A stretch of 64,000 nucleotides of DNA from Xanthomonas sp. XNM01. Its GTDB lineage: Bacteria; Pseudomonadota; Gammaproteobacteria; Xanthomonadales; Xanthomonadaceae. Location of the stretch: assembly GCF_014851915.1 (NCBI RefSeq), contig NZ_JACVAP010000001.1, positions 1,567,844 to 1,631,843 of the forward strand, given 5' to 3'. Positions 51,657-61,945 of the stretch are shown piece after piece (position 1 is the stretch's first letter; each line of letters begins with the position of its first letter). Under the pieces are notes generated by a model. That model searched no databases, was not told the DNA's origin, and saw only the letters and a program-made list of their open reading frames with translations. A program made the translations under genes and the position numbers.

Positions 51657-52973
51657 ATGTCCGATCCGAAGATGCCGCCACCGCTGCCGGCGGCACCCGT
51701 CGCCGGCCCCGGTTCGCCGCGGGAGGTGCCGCCGCTGCCCGGCACGCTGCCGCTCGATCCGGCGACCCTGCCCGACCCGATCCGCGCCGAACTCGAGGCG
51801 CCCGATCCGTTGGCCATCGACACCGCCGCCGCCGAGCTGCGCGACGGCCTGAACCGCTGCCCGAAATGCGGCGCCACCGACATCCGCCCGCGCCTGGGCA
51901 CCGACCTGCTGGTCTGCCAGTACTGCCGGCACGAATGGCACGGCGCGCGCGTGGAGGAGGCGTTCGGTTTCGGCGAGGGCCTGGACCAGCTGCGCGGCAC
52001 GGTGGTCGCGTCGGGCGCGCGCGACATCGACGTCGATGCCGCCAGCCTGGTGAGCTTCAAGTGCAGCGGCTGCGGCGCCGAGGTCACGGTCAACACCGAA
52101 AGCACGATGACCGCGCGCTGCCACTGGTGCCGGCACGTGTTCGGCATCAACGAGCAGGTGGCCAATGGCGCCGTGCCCGACGCGGTGCTGCCGTTCCACA
52201 TTTCCAAGGACGACGCGGTCGCGCGCATCCGCCAGTTCGTCGACAAGCGGCGCCTGTTCGCGCTGAAGGCGTTCAAGGACGAGTTCACGCCGGAGAACGT
52301 GGTCGGCGTGTACCTGCCCTACATGATCGTCGACGGCAACGTCAGCGCCGCCGTGTCCGGCCGCGGCGAGATCAAGACGCGCGAGTACACGCGCGGCACC
52401 GACAACAACAAGAAGACCTATTACGACGCCGACATCTACCAGGTCGAGCGGCAGGTGGACTTCACCGTCGACGACCTGCCGCTGGAGTCGTCCGCCGAAC
52501 GCGGCAATCTGGATACCGCAGCCAACACCAACAACATCATCAACGCGATCCTGCCGTTCGACACCAAGAACGCGGTGAAGTGGAACGCCTCCTACCTGGC
52601 CGGTTTCAGCTCGGAAAAACGCAACCAGGACGTCGAGCACCTGCGTCCGCGGCTGGAGGACCAGCTGCTGTCGATCGCGCGTGCGCAGGTCGAGGGTTCG
52701 GTCCGCCGCTACGACCGCGGGGTGCGCTGGGAGCGCGAGCGGCTGGAGGTCCACGGGACCCGCTGGGTCTCGATGTACCTGCCGGTCTGGCTGTACTCCT
52801 ACCACCAGCCCGGCCGCAACGGCGGCATGCTGCACTACATCGCGGTGAACGGCCGCACCGGCGAGACCATGGGCAGCGTGCCCGTGCAGCAGTGGAAGCT
52901 GCTGCTGGCCGCCCTCGGCACCGGCACCGTCATCGAAGCCCTCGCCCTCTGGATCCTGGTGGCCACCGCATGA
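51657..52973 (+). CDS. Zinc-ribbon membrane protein (TFIIB-type ribbon), SPFH partner
   Basis: This 438-residue protein has a Pro-rich head (1-50), then a first zinc ribbon (RCPKCGATDIRPRLG with VCQYCRHEW, about 67-98) and a second (FKCSGCGAEV with RCHWCRHVFG, about 134-165). A large cytosolic beta domain (about 180-395) follows, and a C-terminal membrane helix (LLLAALGTGTVIEALALWIL). It begins 17 bases after the SPFH gene and overlaps the next gene as ATGA. Similar ribbon proteins accompany YdjI-like SPFH proteins, as I recall. It probably brings the SPFH oligomer to its membrane site. Confidence 0.87.
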   Translation: MSDPKMPPPLPAAPVAGPGSPREVPPLPGTLPLDPATLPDPIRAELEAPDPLAIDTAAAELRDGLNRCPKCGATDIRPRLGTDLLVCQYCRHEWHGARVEEAFGFGEGLDQLRGTVVASGARDIDVDAASLVSFKCSGCGAEVTVNTESTMTARCHWCRHVFGINEQVANGAVPDAVLPFHISKDDAVARIRQFVDKRRLFALKAFKDEFTPENVVGVYLPYMIVDGNVSAAVSGRGEIKTREYTRGTDNNKKTYYDADIYQVERQVDFTVDDLPLESSAERGNLDTAANTNNIINAILPFDTKNAVKWNASYLAGFSSEKRNQDVEHLRPRLEDQLLSIARAQVEGSVRRYDRGVRWERERLEVHGTRWVSMYLPVWLYSYHQPGRNGGMLHYIAVNGRTGETMGSVPVQQWKLLLAALGTGTVIEALALWILVATA

Positions 52974-53218
52974 GCGAAGACAGCGGACTCTGGTTGCTCG
53001 CGGCCGGCCCGGCCGGCGCGGCGGCCCTGTACTGGCTGCTGTACCGGTACTACCGCAACACCGACAAGTCGCACGCGTTCGAGCGCGAAACCAGCATCGA
53101 CGCCAAGCCGGTCACCGGCAGCGACCGCAAGGTGGACACCATCACCGGTACCCAGGCCAGGCGCATCCGCGGCGACAACGTGCGCGCCTACCGCGAGCGC
53201 GTGCAGCGCGAGGGCTGA
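52970..53218 (+). CDS. Small single-helix membrane protein of the SPFH operon
   Basis: This 82-residue protein has one N-terminal membrane helix (GLWLLAAGPAGAAALYWLLY) and a charged cytosolic tail (RYYRNTDKSHAFERETSIDA). Its ATG overlaps the stop of the zinc-ribbon gene (ATGA), so it is translated with it. It is probably a subunit or regulator of the same complex; no known domain is seen. Confidence 0.85.
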   Translation: MSEDSGLWLLAAGPAGAAALYWLLYRYYRNTDKSHAFERETSIDAKPVTGSDRKVDTITGTQARRIRGDNVRAYRERVQREG

Positions 53219-54114
53219 GCGCCGCGCCTGCCCGCCCATCCATCGGCACGGGCATGCAGCGCTGGAGCGCCCGGTCCGACGCAGGAACGCCCGATGCGGC
53301 CGGACACCGCAAGCGAGCGCAATGTCAGGCCCGACGCTGGTGGTGCCGGCGTCGCTGCGCGCCTGCGGCAGACAGTCCCGGTCGCGGCTGCCAGCGCGCT
53401 TCTGCGCGGTCGCGCTGGCAGCCAACGGCCCGTCCAGTGACCGCATTCCGGCCATTACCGGCAGCAGCATGGACGCAGGTCTCGATGCGGACCTGCCCGA
53501 TGCCCGCGACGGCGACCTCAGCGCAGCGCCCGGCGTACCGCGCGGCGACAGCGACGGCGACGCGGTGCTCGCCATCCCGGCCGACTCCTGGCCGGGGACG
53601 CGCCCGACGCTGATCGTCCGTCCGTTCGTCGGCAGGCTGGCAGGCGGGGCGACACCGGCAACAGGGGCCGGCGCCTCGCCGCCATCCGCTTCGAACAGGC
53701 CGCGTCCGGCCGCCATGCCGTCCGGGTGGGCGCGCGCGAATCCTGGCCGATGCCGACTCGTCATCGAGCGCCTGCCGGCAAGGTGGGCCGGCACGGCAGC
53801 GGGGCGACATGGACCGAGCGCGTGCAGCATTTTCCGGCCGGCAGCCACGCGCGGTCTGCTCCTGCGGCGGCGTCTTCAAGAGGCCATCGCCAGGCTCCCG
53901 CTCCGCCGGAAGCGCCGGCACCTTCGGTGGCGCATGAACGCCGGTCCATGCCAGACGGCGGACGCGGCCCCGGGTAAGATCGGCGCCAGCTGTCCGCGGC
54001 GGGGGCCACTCCGATCCGCGGCGGCCGGGCCAGGGAGCGGCCGCCCCACGCATGTGGCGCGCACCCGCGGGAGCGCTGTCGCCTGCATCCCTCCCGGCTG
54101 CACCCTGCGACGCG
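53219..54114. other. Gene-poor stretch of about 900 bases
   Basis: Several long frames overlap here on both strands, but all are Arg/Pro/Ala/Ser-rich, lack good ribosome sites and show no conserved-looking segments. I could not support any protein. It may hold the cyclase promoter, eroded genes, or an RNA. Confidence 0.5.
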
Positions 54115-54981
54115 ATGACCTCGACCCTGCCGCCCCTCGCCTCCGTCCTCGACCTCCTGCCCGACGCGGTCTGCGTGGTCGATACGCGATCCCGCTACCT
54201 GTTCGTGAGCGCCGGCTTCGAGCGCATCCTCGGCTATTGCGCGGGGGACGTCGTCGGGCGGCCGGTCTTCGACTTCATCCATCCCGACGACCACACCGAC
54301 ACCCTCCGCGAGGCCGAGCAGGTGATGGAAGGCGCGATCCAGCGCCATTTCCGCAACCGCTACGTCCACAGGCAGGGCCACCTGGTGGACATGCAATGGT
54401 CGGCGCTGTGGAACGCCGAGCATCGCGTGCGCATCGGGGTCGGGCGCGAGGTCACCGAACTGCGTCGCGTCGAGCAGACGCTCGAACACCTCGCCAGCCA
54501 CGATGCGCTGACCGGCCTGCCCAACCGGCATCGCCTCCAGCACGTGCTGGAACGGGAACTCGCGCAGGCGCGTTCGACCGGCGCGGGGCTGGCGCTGCTC
54601 TACATCGATCTCGACGGCTTCAAGACCGCCAACGACCGCGCCGGCCACGCGGCCGGCGACCGGCTCCTGCAGGAAGTCGCCGGCCGCCTGACGCAGTCGC
54701 TGCGGCCTGGCGAGATCGCCGCGAGGCTGGGCGGCGACGAGTTCGTGGTCGTGCTGCCCGGGTACGGCGACGCGGTCGCCGCGCGCCGGACCGCGGATGC
54801 GCTGCGCGCGCGGCTGCGCCAGCCGTATCCGCTCGCCGGCCAGCCGTTCCACATCGACGCCAGCGTGGGCATCGCCTGCTTTCCCGACGACGGCAGCGAT
54901 CCGGCCGGCCTGCTCGCCCACGCCGACCGTGCGATGTACGCCATCAAGCACGCGACGCGCCGCGACAGCCACGTCGCCTGA
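54115..54981 (+). CDS. PAS-GGDEF diguanylate cyclase
   Basis: This 288-residue cytosolic enzyme makes cyclic di-GMP. The PAS sensor domain (about 1-115) has LLPDAVCVVDTRSRYLFVS and GRPVFDFIHPDDH. The GGDEF domain (about 120-285) has DALTGLPNRHRL, YIDLDGFKTANDRAGHAAGD and an intact ARLGGDEFVV active loop. The inhibitory I-site is RPGE instead of RxxD, so feedback control is probably weakened. The start ATG is at 54115. It is alone, with no phosphodiesterase beside it. Confidence 0.93.
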   Translation: MTSTLPPLASVLDLLPDAVCVVDTRSRYLFVSAGFERILGYCAGDVVGRPVFDFIHPDDHTDTLREAEQVMEGAIQRHFRNRYVHRQGHLVDMQWSALWNAEHRVRIGVGREVTELRRVEQTLEHLASHDALTGLPNRHRLQHVLERELAQARSTGAGLALLYIDLDGFKTANDRAGHAAGDRLLQEVAGRLTQSLRPGEIAARLGGDEFVVVLPGYGDAVAARRTADALRARLRQPYPLAGQPFHIDASVGIACFPDDGSDPAGLLAHADRAMYAIKHATRRDSHVA

Positions 54982-55170
54982 CGGCCGCGGCACGCGCTGC
55001 GCGACATCCGACCCGGCCCGGGATGAACGGCCCCGGCGCGCGATGACATCCTCCATACAAGGCGTTAACCGGCGCCCGCTAGGCTCCACCCCGGCGCATC
55101 CGCGCCCACGCACGCGTGGAGACATGCATCGGCTGCGCGATCGATCATCGAACCTGCAAGGAGAACCACC

Positions 55171-55452
55171 ATGAGGAAGTTGTACGCCATCGCCGCCGCG
55201 GGCTGTCTGCTGGGCCTGAGCCCGCTGGCCTTCGCCGAGACCGTCACTCTCAGCAACAGCGCCGATGGCGCCAACCGCGATGCCGGCATCGCCGGGGTCA
55301 AGGAAAAGCTGGAGAAGGCCTGCACCGAACGTCGCGGCACGCCCGATGCCGAGTCGTTCGAGGTGGTGTTCGAGAAGACCAGCGAAAATCCCGACGTGCC
55401 CAAGCCCTACTACGTCGACGCGAAGATGAAGTGCGCGCTGCCGGACAGCTGA
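55171..55452 (+). CDS. Small exported protein of unknown function
   Basis: This 93-residue protein has a signal peptide (LYAIAAAGCLLGLSPLAFA) and a mature domain of about 70 residues with two cysteines (EKACTERR and MKCALPDS) that can form a disulphide. The body (ESFEVVFEKTSENPDVPKPY) is beta-like. A strong AAGGAG site precedes the ATG. No family is recognised. It ends before a clear shared terminator. Confidence 0.75.
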   Translation: MRKLYAIAAAGCLLGLSPLAFAETVTLSNSADGANRDAGIAGVKEKLEKACTERRGTPDAESFEVVFEKTSENPDVPKPYYVDAKMKCALPDS

Positions 55453-55532
55453 CGCGTCGGGCAGCCGGGATCACCGGGCCTGCGTGCCGGGGTGCGGGGC
55501 GGTCCCACGAACCGGCATTGCGCAGGTACGCG

Positions 55533-55557
55533 AACGCCCCGCTCCGGCGGGGCGTTT
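55533..55557. terminator. Bidirectional terminator
   Basis: A ten-bp stem (AACGCCCCGC, 55533-55542, with 55547-55556) with a TCCG loop and T-rich flank on both strands lies between convergent genes. It probably ends both the small-exported-protein transcript and the minus-strand gene. Confidence 0.85.
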
Positions 55558-55634
55558 CGCGGCCGGCAGTTGGACGCGCGGGCGTCGTGCCTTCGCGGAC
55601 GGGCGCGACATGCAGGGACGCGCCGGTGGGCGCA

Positions 55635-56012
55635 TCAGCGTGCCCGCTCGGGTGACGCCACGATGCTGCCGGTGAACTCGCCCGTCGTGAGGTTCTCGGT
55701 GCCGTCGAAGGTGGTGTCCACCACGAAGCCCACCGGCAGTAGATCGCCGACCGCTGCGGCGTATCCGGCCGTGTAGTAGTAGACGACATCGCAGCGCTTG
55801 ACCTGGATCTCCTGCGTCAGGCTGCGGATCGGCGCACGCCAGATCTTCGGACGGGAGGTGCAGTCGGTGCGCGTGGCGGAATCATCGACGGCTTCCTGCT
55901 CTGCCGTGGCCACGGCCCGCTTCAGCTCGCGCATGATGGCGCGATCGGCGAGCCAGCCGGCGGATGCCGGGAACGAGACGAGCAGTGCGACGACGACCAG
56001 CAGATGACGCAT
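55635..56012 (-). CDS. Small exported protein
   Basis: This 125-residue protein has a signal peptide (LLVVVALLVSFPASAGW) and a mature helix (DRAIMRELKRAVATAEQEAV). It then has a beta part with cysteines (RTDCTSRPK, VKRCDVVYYY). It ends VASPERAR. A clear AAGGAAGG site precedes the ATG. No family is recognised, and it does not resemble the previous small gene. Confidence 0.75.
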   Translation of the reverse strand: MRHLLVVVALLVSFPASAGWLADRAIMRELKRAVATAEQEAVDDSATRTDCTSRPKIWRAPIRSLTQEIQVKRCDVVYYYTAGYAAAVGDLLPVGFVVDTTFDGTENLTTGEFTGSIVASPERAR

Positions 56013-56238
56013 GTCATGCCTTCCTTGAGCACTCTGCGATGCCACGAGGCAACGGCGCGCGATTCTAGCGCAGCATCATCCGGACCGATGCCGGAGCGGG
56101 TGCGGCTTGCCGGTCGCGCCACGGCCCACGCAGCCCCGCACGCACGCCTCCGCCAAGGCAGGCGATGTCGCTCCACGCGACAACACCGGCGGCGATGTGG
56201 ATGATGCACGTCGACATCCGCCAGCCGCACCGCTTCGC

Positions 56239-57225
56239 ATGACCCGCCGCCCTCCCCGCCCCGCTCCTCCCGCCAGCGCCGGGACCGTCCTGCATCCGCG
56301 CAACCGGCACCAGGGCCGCTACGCGTTCGCGCGGCTGGTCGCAGCGGATCCGGCCCTGGCCGCGCATCTGATCACCACCCCGCGCGGCGAGACCAGCATC
56401 GATTTCGCCGACCCCATGGCGGTGCGCACCCTCAACCGCGCGATCCTGCGCGCCGACTACGGCATCGCGCACTGGGATCTGCCCGATGGCGCGCTGTGCC
56501 CGCCGATCCCCGGCCGCGCCGACTATCTGCACGGCCTGGCCGACCTGCTGGCCGATACCGGCGACGGCACGATTCCGCGCGGCTCCTCCGTGCACGTGCT
56601 CGACGTCGGTGTCGGCGCGAACTGCATCTACCCGTTGCTCGGCCACGCCGAGTACGGCTGGCGCTTCGTCGGCAGCGACGTGGCGCCGCTGTCGCTGCAG
56701 GTCGCCGAGGCCATCGTGCAGGCCAACCGGCTGGACAAGGCGATCGGGCTGCGCCTGCAACCGCAGCCCCGGCACATCTTCCGCAACGTGGTCCGCGCCG
56801 GCGACCGCTTCGACCTGACCCTGTGCAACCCGCCGTTCCACGCCTCCGCCGCCGAAGCCGCAAGCGCCAACCAGCGCAAGGTTCGCCAGCTCGGCAAGGC
56901 ATCGCCTCGCGCGTCGGCGAACGGCACGGCGGGCCCTCTCAACTTCGGCGGCCACGCGCACGAACTGTGGTGCACCGGCGGCGAGGCCGACTTCCTGCGC
57001 CGCATGGTCCGCGAAAGCGTCGCATTCGGCGCTCAGGTGCTGTGGTTCAGCAGCCTGGTCGCACGCAGCGAGCATCTTCCCGCGCTGCGTACCCAGCTGC
57101 GCCAGGCCGGCGCAACGGATGTGCGCGAAGTGGCGATGGCGCAGGGCAGCAAGCAGAGCCGCTTCGTGGCCTGGAGCTTCGTCGAGGCGCAGGCGCGCGT
57201 GGCCTGGCGACGCGGCTCCGACTGA
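56239..57225 (+). CDS. rlmF: 23S rRNA (adenine-1618 N6)-methyltransferase RlmF
   Basis: This 328-residue enzyme methylates A1618 of 23S rRNA with S-adenosylmethionine. The family opening [13 protein letters not shown] is present, followed by the binding site [15 protein letters not shown] and the N6-adenine motif NPPF in [13 protein letters not shown]-terminal segments such as [16 protein letters not shown] and [10 protein letters not shown] match RlmF. Length equals E. coli RlmF. A start codon at 56239 fits homologues. It stands alone. Confidence 0.93.
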   Translation: MTRRPPRPAPPASAGTVLHPRNRHQGRYAFARLVAADPALAAHLITTPRGETSIDFADPMAVRTLNRAILRADYGIAHWDLPDGALCPPIPGRADYLHGLADLLADTGDGTIPRGSSVHVLDVGVGANCIYPLLGHAEYGWRFVGSDVAPLSLQVAEAIVQANRLDKAIGLRLQPQPRHIFRNVVRAGDRFDLTLCNPPFHASAAEAASANQRKVRQLGKASPRASANGTAGPLNFGGHAHELWCTGGEADFLRRMVRESVAFGAQVLWFSSLVARSEHLPALRTQLRQAGATDVREVAMAQGSKQSRFVAWSFVEAQARVAWRRGSD

Positions 57226-57371
57226 ACCGGAACGACGATCGCCGGATGCGGCGCCTGCCCCGGAATGCTGCCCGGCGGGCGCAGGGGGCGTGGTGACTCG
57301 GCGAGCGCATCCACGCGCTCCAACGTCGCCGGTCCGGGCGACGGACCGCACCGGATGCGCGGCGCACGCCT

Positions 57372-57983
57372 TCAGGCGAGCGCCTTCCAGACCACCCACG
57401 CCGCAACCAGACCGAGCAGCGCGGTGCACGCCCAGCCGACCGGCTCGACCCAACGCTCCAGCAGACGTCCCGCGCGCGCGCCACCGAAACGCAGCACCAG
57501 CGCGAGCAGATACACCCGCTTGCCGCGGCCGATCGCCATGCTGAGCAGGAACGGCAGCAGCGGGACGCCGACGATGCCCGACGCCCAGGTGAAGATTTTC
57601 AGCGGAATCGGGGTGAATCCGACCAGCACCAGCAGCCAGAACGCCTTCCACGGCGACTCGGTGGCCATCCGGCCGAGCTGCTCGACCTGCGCGTCGATCG
57701 CCGCGCGCCATCCCAGCGCATCGATCAGCGGCTGCGCGGCCTCGTAGGCGAAATGGCCGAGGGCGTAGCCCACCAGGGCGCCGCACAGCGATCCGGCCAG
57801 GCTCACCGTGGCGAACCACATCGCCCGCCGCGGCTGCGCCAGCGACATCGGCGCGAGCATCACCTCGGGCGGCACGGGGAACACGATCGCTTCGACCACG
57901 CTCATGCCGGCGAGGTAGCGCGTGGCATGACGGTGGGCGGACCAGCGCAGTGCGCGTGTGTAAAGCGGGCCGAACAGTTTCAA
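57372..57983 (-). CDS. YqaA-family (DedA-like/SNARE-associated) membrane protein
   Basis: This 203-residue protein has about four to five membrane helices and the family features LAGMSVVEAIVFPVPPEVM, LVGYALGHFAYEA and the phosphate-like FTPIPLKIFTWASG. YqaA/DedA proteins are thought to carry lipids or act in membrane homeostasis. The likely start is a TTG at 57983 (LKLFGPLYTRAL), since homologues begin near that point; the 58190 frame adds an improbable 69-residue head. Confidence 0.87.
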   Translation of the reverse strand: MKLFGPLYTRALRWSAHRHATRYLAGMSVVEAIVFPVPPEVMLAPMSLAQPRRAMWFATVSLAGSLCGALVGYALGHFAYEAAQPLIDALGWRAAIDAQVEQLGRMATESPWKAFWLLVLVGFTPIPLKIFTWASGIVGVPLLPFLLSMAIGRGKRVYLLALVLRFGGARAGRLLERWVEPVGWACTALLGLVAAWVVWKALA

Positions 57984-58758
57984 GGTGGATCTCGTACGGA
58001 ATGCGCACCGGTCGCGGCGCGCGGATGGCAAGGCGGACGCGAGGCTGCGCACCGATGGCAGAGCCCTGCACGCGCGGCCGGCCATCCTAGCCACCACGAG
58101 AGACCGGCGCACACGCCATTTCTTTCCGTTACAAAACGCCATGAAGCCGCTGTGCCGCCCCTTCGCCACATGGCGACCGGTGCCGTGCATGTGCCGGCAT
58201 CGACGCGTTGTCCTGCGACCCCGAGGCCGAGAGACGCATCACGACGCAGGTGCGGTGCCCAGGCCCGTGACGCAACCGGTGCATCGCAGCGGGCGTTCTC
58301 GATGGCGCCATCACCCTGCACGGTGCGCGGACAGCCGATGACCGCGCATCACCGGGCAGCGAACGCTCTGCTCGATGGTCGGCGCGGCACGTCGACGCCA
58401 TGGATGCCGCCCGCGCATGCAGCGCATCCGAAAAGCACGCGCCTCATCCGTCGAAGCCAGCACCAGGCGCCATGCACGCACCGGAACGTCCCCGCCCGTG
58501 CATCCCTCCCCGTGGCCGGCACCGACATTCCCTCCGCTCATGAGCACCGTTGGCTATCTCATCAGGCGAAATGGGAACGCCAGCACGGCCCCGGCGACGC
58601 GCAGTATTTCGTCAACCTTCCGTAACGAAGCCGACATGGGAGAGGGACGGTCCGCTCGCACGATGCGATCGACCGCCGCCGGCCTTGGACACGGTGGGGG
58701 ACGTTTCGGCCTGGAATTCCAGGTCCGGGGGATCGGCGACTTTTCAAGAGAAATCATC
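57984..58758. other. Long upstream region of the TonB-dependent receptor
   Basis: This 775-base stretch has no convincing ORF: all frames are rich in Arg, Pro and His. It should contain the receptor promoter and maybe a regulatory element. I see no riboswitch fold by eye. A short AAGAG site precedes 58759. Confidence 0.5.
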
Positions 58759-61700
58759 ATGGCGACATTCGGGGTCCATCGTGCGCTGTCCAGGAACGTC
58801 AAGCGCACCGCATTGAGTCTTGCGCTGGGCGTCTGCGTGGCCGGCGGGGTACAGGCGCAGAGTGCAGTGGGATCGATCTTCGGCAGCGGGCAACCCGGCG
58901 CGACGATCGTCATCACCAGTCCGCAGACCGGACTGAGCCGGTCGATCAGCGCGGCCGCCGACGGGCGCTTCACCTTCACCCAGCTCCCGACCGGCAGGTA
59001 CGTCATCACCAGCGACGGCCAGACCCGCGAGGTCGAGGTCAAAGTCGGCAGCGGTGTGCAGGTGCAGTTCGGTGCCACGACCGATCTGGGTGCGGTCAAC
59101 GTGCAGGGGGCACGCGCGCTCAATCCGATCGATCTGTCCTCGGTCGAGTCGACGTCGGTGTTCACCTCCGACCAGCTGATCTCGCTGCCGGTGGCCAGCG
59201 ACGTGTCGTCGGTGGCCCTGCTGGCGCCGGGTACGGTCAGGGGCGACAGCGGCATGGGCAGCGGCAACCTGGCGTCCTTCGGTGGCGCGTCGGTGGCCGA
59301 GAACGGCTACTACATCAACGGTTTCGACGTGACCAACGTGCGCACCTTCCTGTCGTTCGCCGACCTGCCGTTCCAGGGCATCGCCCAGTTGCAGGTCAAG
59401 ACCGGCGGCTATGGCGCCGAGTACGGCCGCTCGCTGGGCGGCATCGTCAGCATCGTGACCAAGGCCGGCTCCAACGACTGGCATTACGGCGGCAGCGTCG
59501 AATGGACGCCCGACTGGGGCCGTGAGCCCGGCAAGGACGTCCGCGAACGCGACCCGGATGCAGCCGATCCGCTGTACGTGTACCGCAGCGACAATGCCTC
59601 CAGCAGCACGGTGTACTCCGCCTACGCCAGCGGACCGCTCATCAGGGACCGGCTGTTCTTCTTCGCGATCGCGGAAGGCCGCAGGAACACGGGCGACAGC
59701 TTCGGCGCCCTGACCAGCCAGCGCACCAGCAACACCAGCCCGCAAGGCCTGCTGAAGCTGGACTGGTACATCAACGACAGCAACCTGCTGGAGTTCACCG
59801 GCCTCTACAACCAGTACCGGACCCGCTACAACACCTACGAGTACGACCCGACCGCCGATGGCGGCAACCGCTACAACATCGGCCGCCACGAAGCGCCGAT
59901 CGAGCAGTACGAGATCGAGAATGGCGGCAGGATCGGCATCCTCAAATACACCGGCTACGTCACCGACACCTTCACCCTGTCGGCCCAGTACGGCTACCTG
60001 AGCAACCTGATCTCCTCGCGCCTGCCCGCCGCCGGACCCGGCTCGGAGTGCCCGTGGGCCTACAGCTTCGGCCTGACCACGAGCGTGCTGGACCGCTACA
60101 TCGGCTGCAACCCGGGCACCATCAGCACCATTCCCGATCAGGACGCCGCCCCGGACGAGGACGTGCGCAAGGCGTTCCGGGTCGATGCCGAGTGGGTGCT
60201 GGGCGACCACCGCCTGCGCTTCGGCGTGGACCGCGACACCTACGACTCCAGCCATCGCGGCCAGACCTATGCCGGCGGCATCAACTGGGCCTACTACCGG
60301 GTGCCGACCAATGCGGTGGCCACCGGCGCGTTCGCCGGCAGGCCCGGCCGCACGGTCAATGGCGAACTGGTCGCACCCGGCTCGCTTTACGCGCGTTCGC
60401 GCTACCTGGAAACCAGCAGCTCCAGTTACGAAAACATCAACAGCGCCTTCTACGTCGAGGACAACTGGCAGGTCACCGACACCCTGCTGGCCTACATCGG
60501 CCTGCGTGGCGAGAAGTTCGAGAGCCGCAACGGCGATGGCATCGCCTGGGTGGAATCGGACTTCGAGGTCGCACCGCGCCTGGGCTTCTCCTGGGATGTG
60601 AGCGGCGATGCCAGCTTCAAGCTGTTCGGCACGCTGGGGCGCTACTACATCCCGGTGGCCACCAACTCCAGCATCCGCGCCACCGGTTCGGAGTACCGCG
60701 AGAACACCTGGTACTACGCCACCGGCTGGAACGAGGCGGACGGGCGGCCGCTCGGACAGGGCGCGCAGATCGGCGATACCCAGATCAACGGCTCGCGCAG
60801 CGCACCCAACCCGGCCTCGGTCGCCTCCACCAACCTCTCGCCGATGTACCAGGACGAACTGATCCTGGGCACCCAGGTCCAGCTCACCGACCGCTGGATG
60901 GCAGGCGCCCGCCTGACCCGCCGCGAGGTGAAATCCGGCATGGACGACACCTGCACCACCAACGCATGGATCGACTGGGCGGCCGACAACGGCTACGACG
61001 ACTTCGACCCGGCCTCGGTGCCCGGCTGCTACTTCCTCAATCCCGGCAGCGACGTCACCCTCAATGTCGACCTCGATGGCGATGGCACGGTGGAACTGGC
61101 CACCCTGCCCGCGTCCTACCTGGGACTGCCGGAGTACCAGCGCACCTACACCGCGCTGGAGCTGTTCTGGGAGCGCACCGGTGAGAGGTTCAACCTGCAG
61201 GGCTCCTATACCTTCGCCAGGACACGGGGCAACGTCGAGGGCTACGTCAACTCGACGCTGGAACAGGAGGACCCGGGCCTGACCCAGGACTTCGACCACC
61301 GTCTGTTCACCGACGGCACCTACGGACCAACGCCCAACGACCGGCAGCACACGCTCAAGCTGTTCGGTGCCTACACGTTCACCCCGGAATGGCAGCTGGG
61401 CGGCAACCTGCTGGTGCAGTCCGGCCGACCGATCAACTGCCAGGGCTACATCCCGCTGGAAGGCATCGCCCAGCCGGATGCGGGCACGCTCAGCAGCTAT
61501 TCCGGCTCGAGCTTCTACTGCCTCGACGACGACGGCACGCGCGAGCTGCACCAGCGTGGCGACCAGGGCCGCACGCCCTGGACCTGGACGTTCGACCTGA
61601 GCGCGGCCTATGTACCGGACTGGGCGGACAACCGGCTGCGCTTCAAGCTGGACGTGTTCAATCTGTTCAACAACGACAAGGTCACCGAGTACAACGAGTT

Positions 61701-61800
61701 CAAGGAAGCCAGCCGCGACGTGATCAGCCGCAACTACCTCAACGACGTCAACTACCAGTCGCCACGCGCGCTGCGCCTGACGGTCCGGTACGACTACTGA
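58759..61800 (+). CDS. Oar-like TonB-dependent outer-membrane receptor
   Basis: This 1013-residue protein has a signal peptide (about 1-34, ending GGVQAQ), a small carboxypeptidase-regulatory-like domain (about 40-95, GSGQPGATIVITSPQTG), then the plug (about 115-215, with GFDVTNVRTFLSFADLPFQG). The beta-barrel follows to the end (LRLTVRYDY). Long insertions carry Tyr/Asn/Gly-rich loops (YNQYRTRYNTYEYD). Such Oar-like receptors import oligomers or act in surface proteolysis. The start ATG is at 58759, with AAGAG. It is alone with a strong terminator behind; no TonB or ExbB genes are in the window. Confidence 0.94.
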   Translation: MATFGVHRALSRNVKRTALSLALGVCVAGGVQAQSAVGSIFGSGQPGATIVITSPQTGLSRSISAAADGRFTFTQLPTGRYVITSDGQTREVEVKVGSGVQVQFGATTDLGAVNVQGARALNPIDLSSVESTSVFTSDQLISLPVASDVSSVALLAPGTVRGDSGMGSGNLASFGGASVAENGYYINGFDVTNVRTFLSFADLPFQGIAQLQVKTGGYGAEYGRSLGGIVSIVTKAGSNDWHYGGSVEWTPDWGREPGKDVRERDPDAADPLYVYRSDNASSSTVYSAYASGPLIRDRLFFFAIAEGRRNTGDSFGALTSQRTSNTSPQGLLKLDWYINDSNLLEFTGLYNQYRTRYNTYEYDPTADGGNRYNIGRHEAPIEQYEIENGGRIGILKYTGYVTDTFTLSAQYGYLSNLISSRLPAAGPGSECPWAYSFGLTTSVLDRYIGCNPGTISTIPDQDAAPDEDVRKAFRVDAEWVLGDHRLRFGVDRDTYDSSHRGQTYAGGINWAYYRVPTNAVATGAFAGRPGRTVNGELVAPGSLYARSRYLETSSSSYENINSAFYVEDNWQVTDTLLAYIGLRGEKFESRNGDGIAWVESDFEVAPRLGFSWDVSGDASFKLFGTLGRYYIPVATNSSIRATGSEYRENTWYYATGWNEADGRPLGQGAQIGDTQINGSRSAPNPASVASTNLSPMYQDELILGTQVQLTDRWMAGARLTRREVKSGMDDTCTTNAWIDWAADNGYDDFDPASVPGCYFLNPGSDVTLNVDLDGDGTVELATLPASYLGLPEYQRTYTALELFWERTGERFNLQGSYTFARTRGNVEGYVNSTLEQEDPGLTQDFDHRLFTDGTYGPTPNDRQHTLKLFGAYTFTPEWQLGGNLLVQSGRPINCQGYIPLEGIAQPDAGTLSSYSGSSFYCLDDDGTRELHQRGDQGRTPWTWTFDLSAAYVPDWADNRLRFKLDVFNLFNNDKVTEYNEFKEASRDVISRNYLNDVNYQSPRALRLTVRYDY

Positions 61801-61824
61801 TCCACGCCGCTCCGTGAGGTACCG

Positions 61825-61855
61825 CTCCGGCCCCGTGAGGGGCCGGAGTCTTCCT
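61825..61855 (+). terminator. Rho-independent terminator after the receptor gene
   Basis: A ten-bp stem (61825-61834 with 61839-61848) closes a GTGA loop and is followed by TCTTCCT. Confidence 0.85.
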
Positions 61856-61945
61856 GATGCATGCGTGGGGCAGTCCTTGCCGCGGTCGTGGTGCGACGGC
61901 CGACAACCGGGATGCACGCGCTGACGCCTCGCATCGGTGCGCCGC

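Noticed and set aside
49672..51696. 674-codon minus-strand frame continuing above the lipoprotein gene
   Set aside because: Only the last 143 codons match a protein with start site and lipobox; the rest is antisense to the SPFH gene.
53322..54114. Long plus-strand frame before the PAS-GGDEF gene
   Set aside because: Arg/Pro/Ala-rich without conserved segments; another frame carries the PAS domain start.
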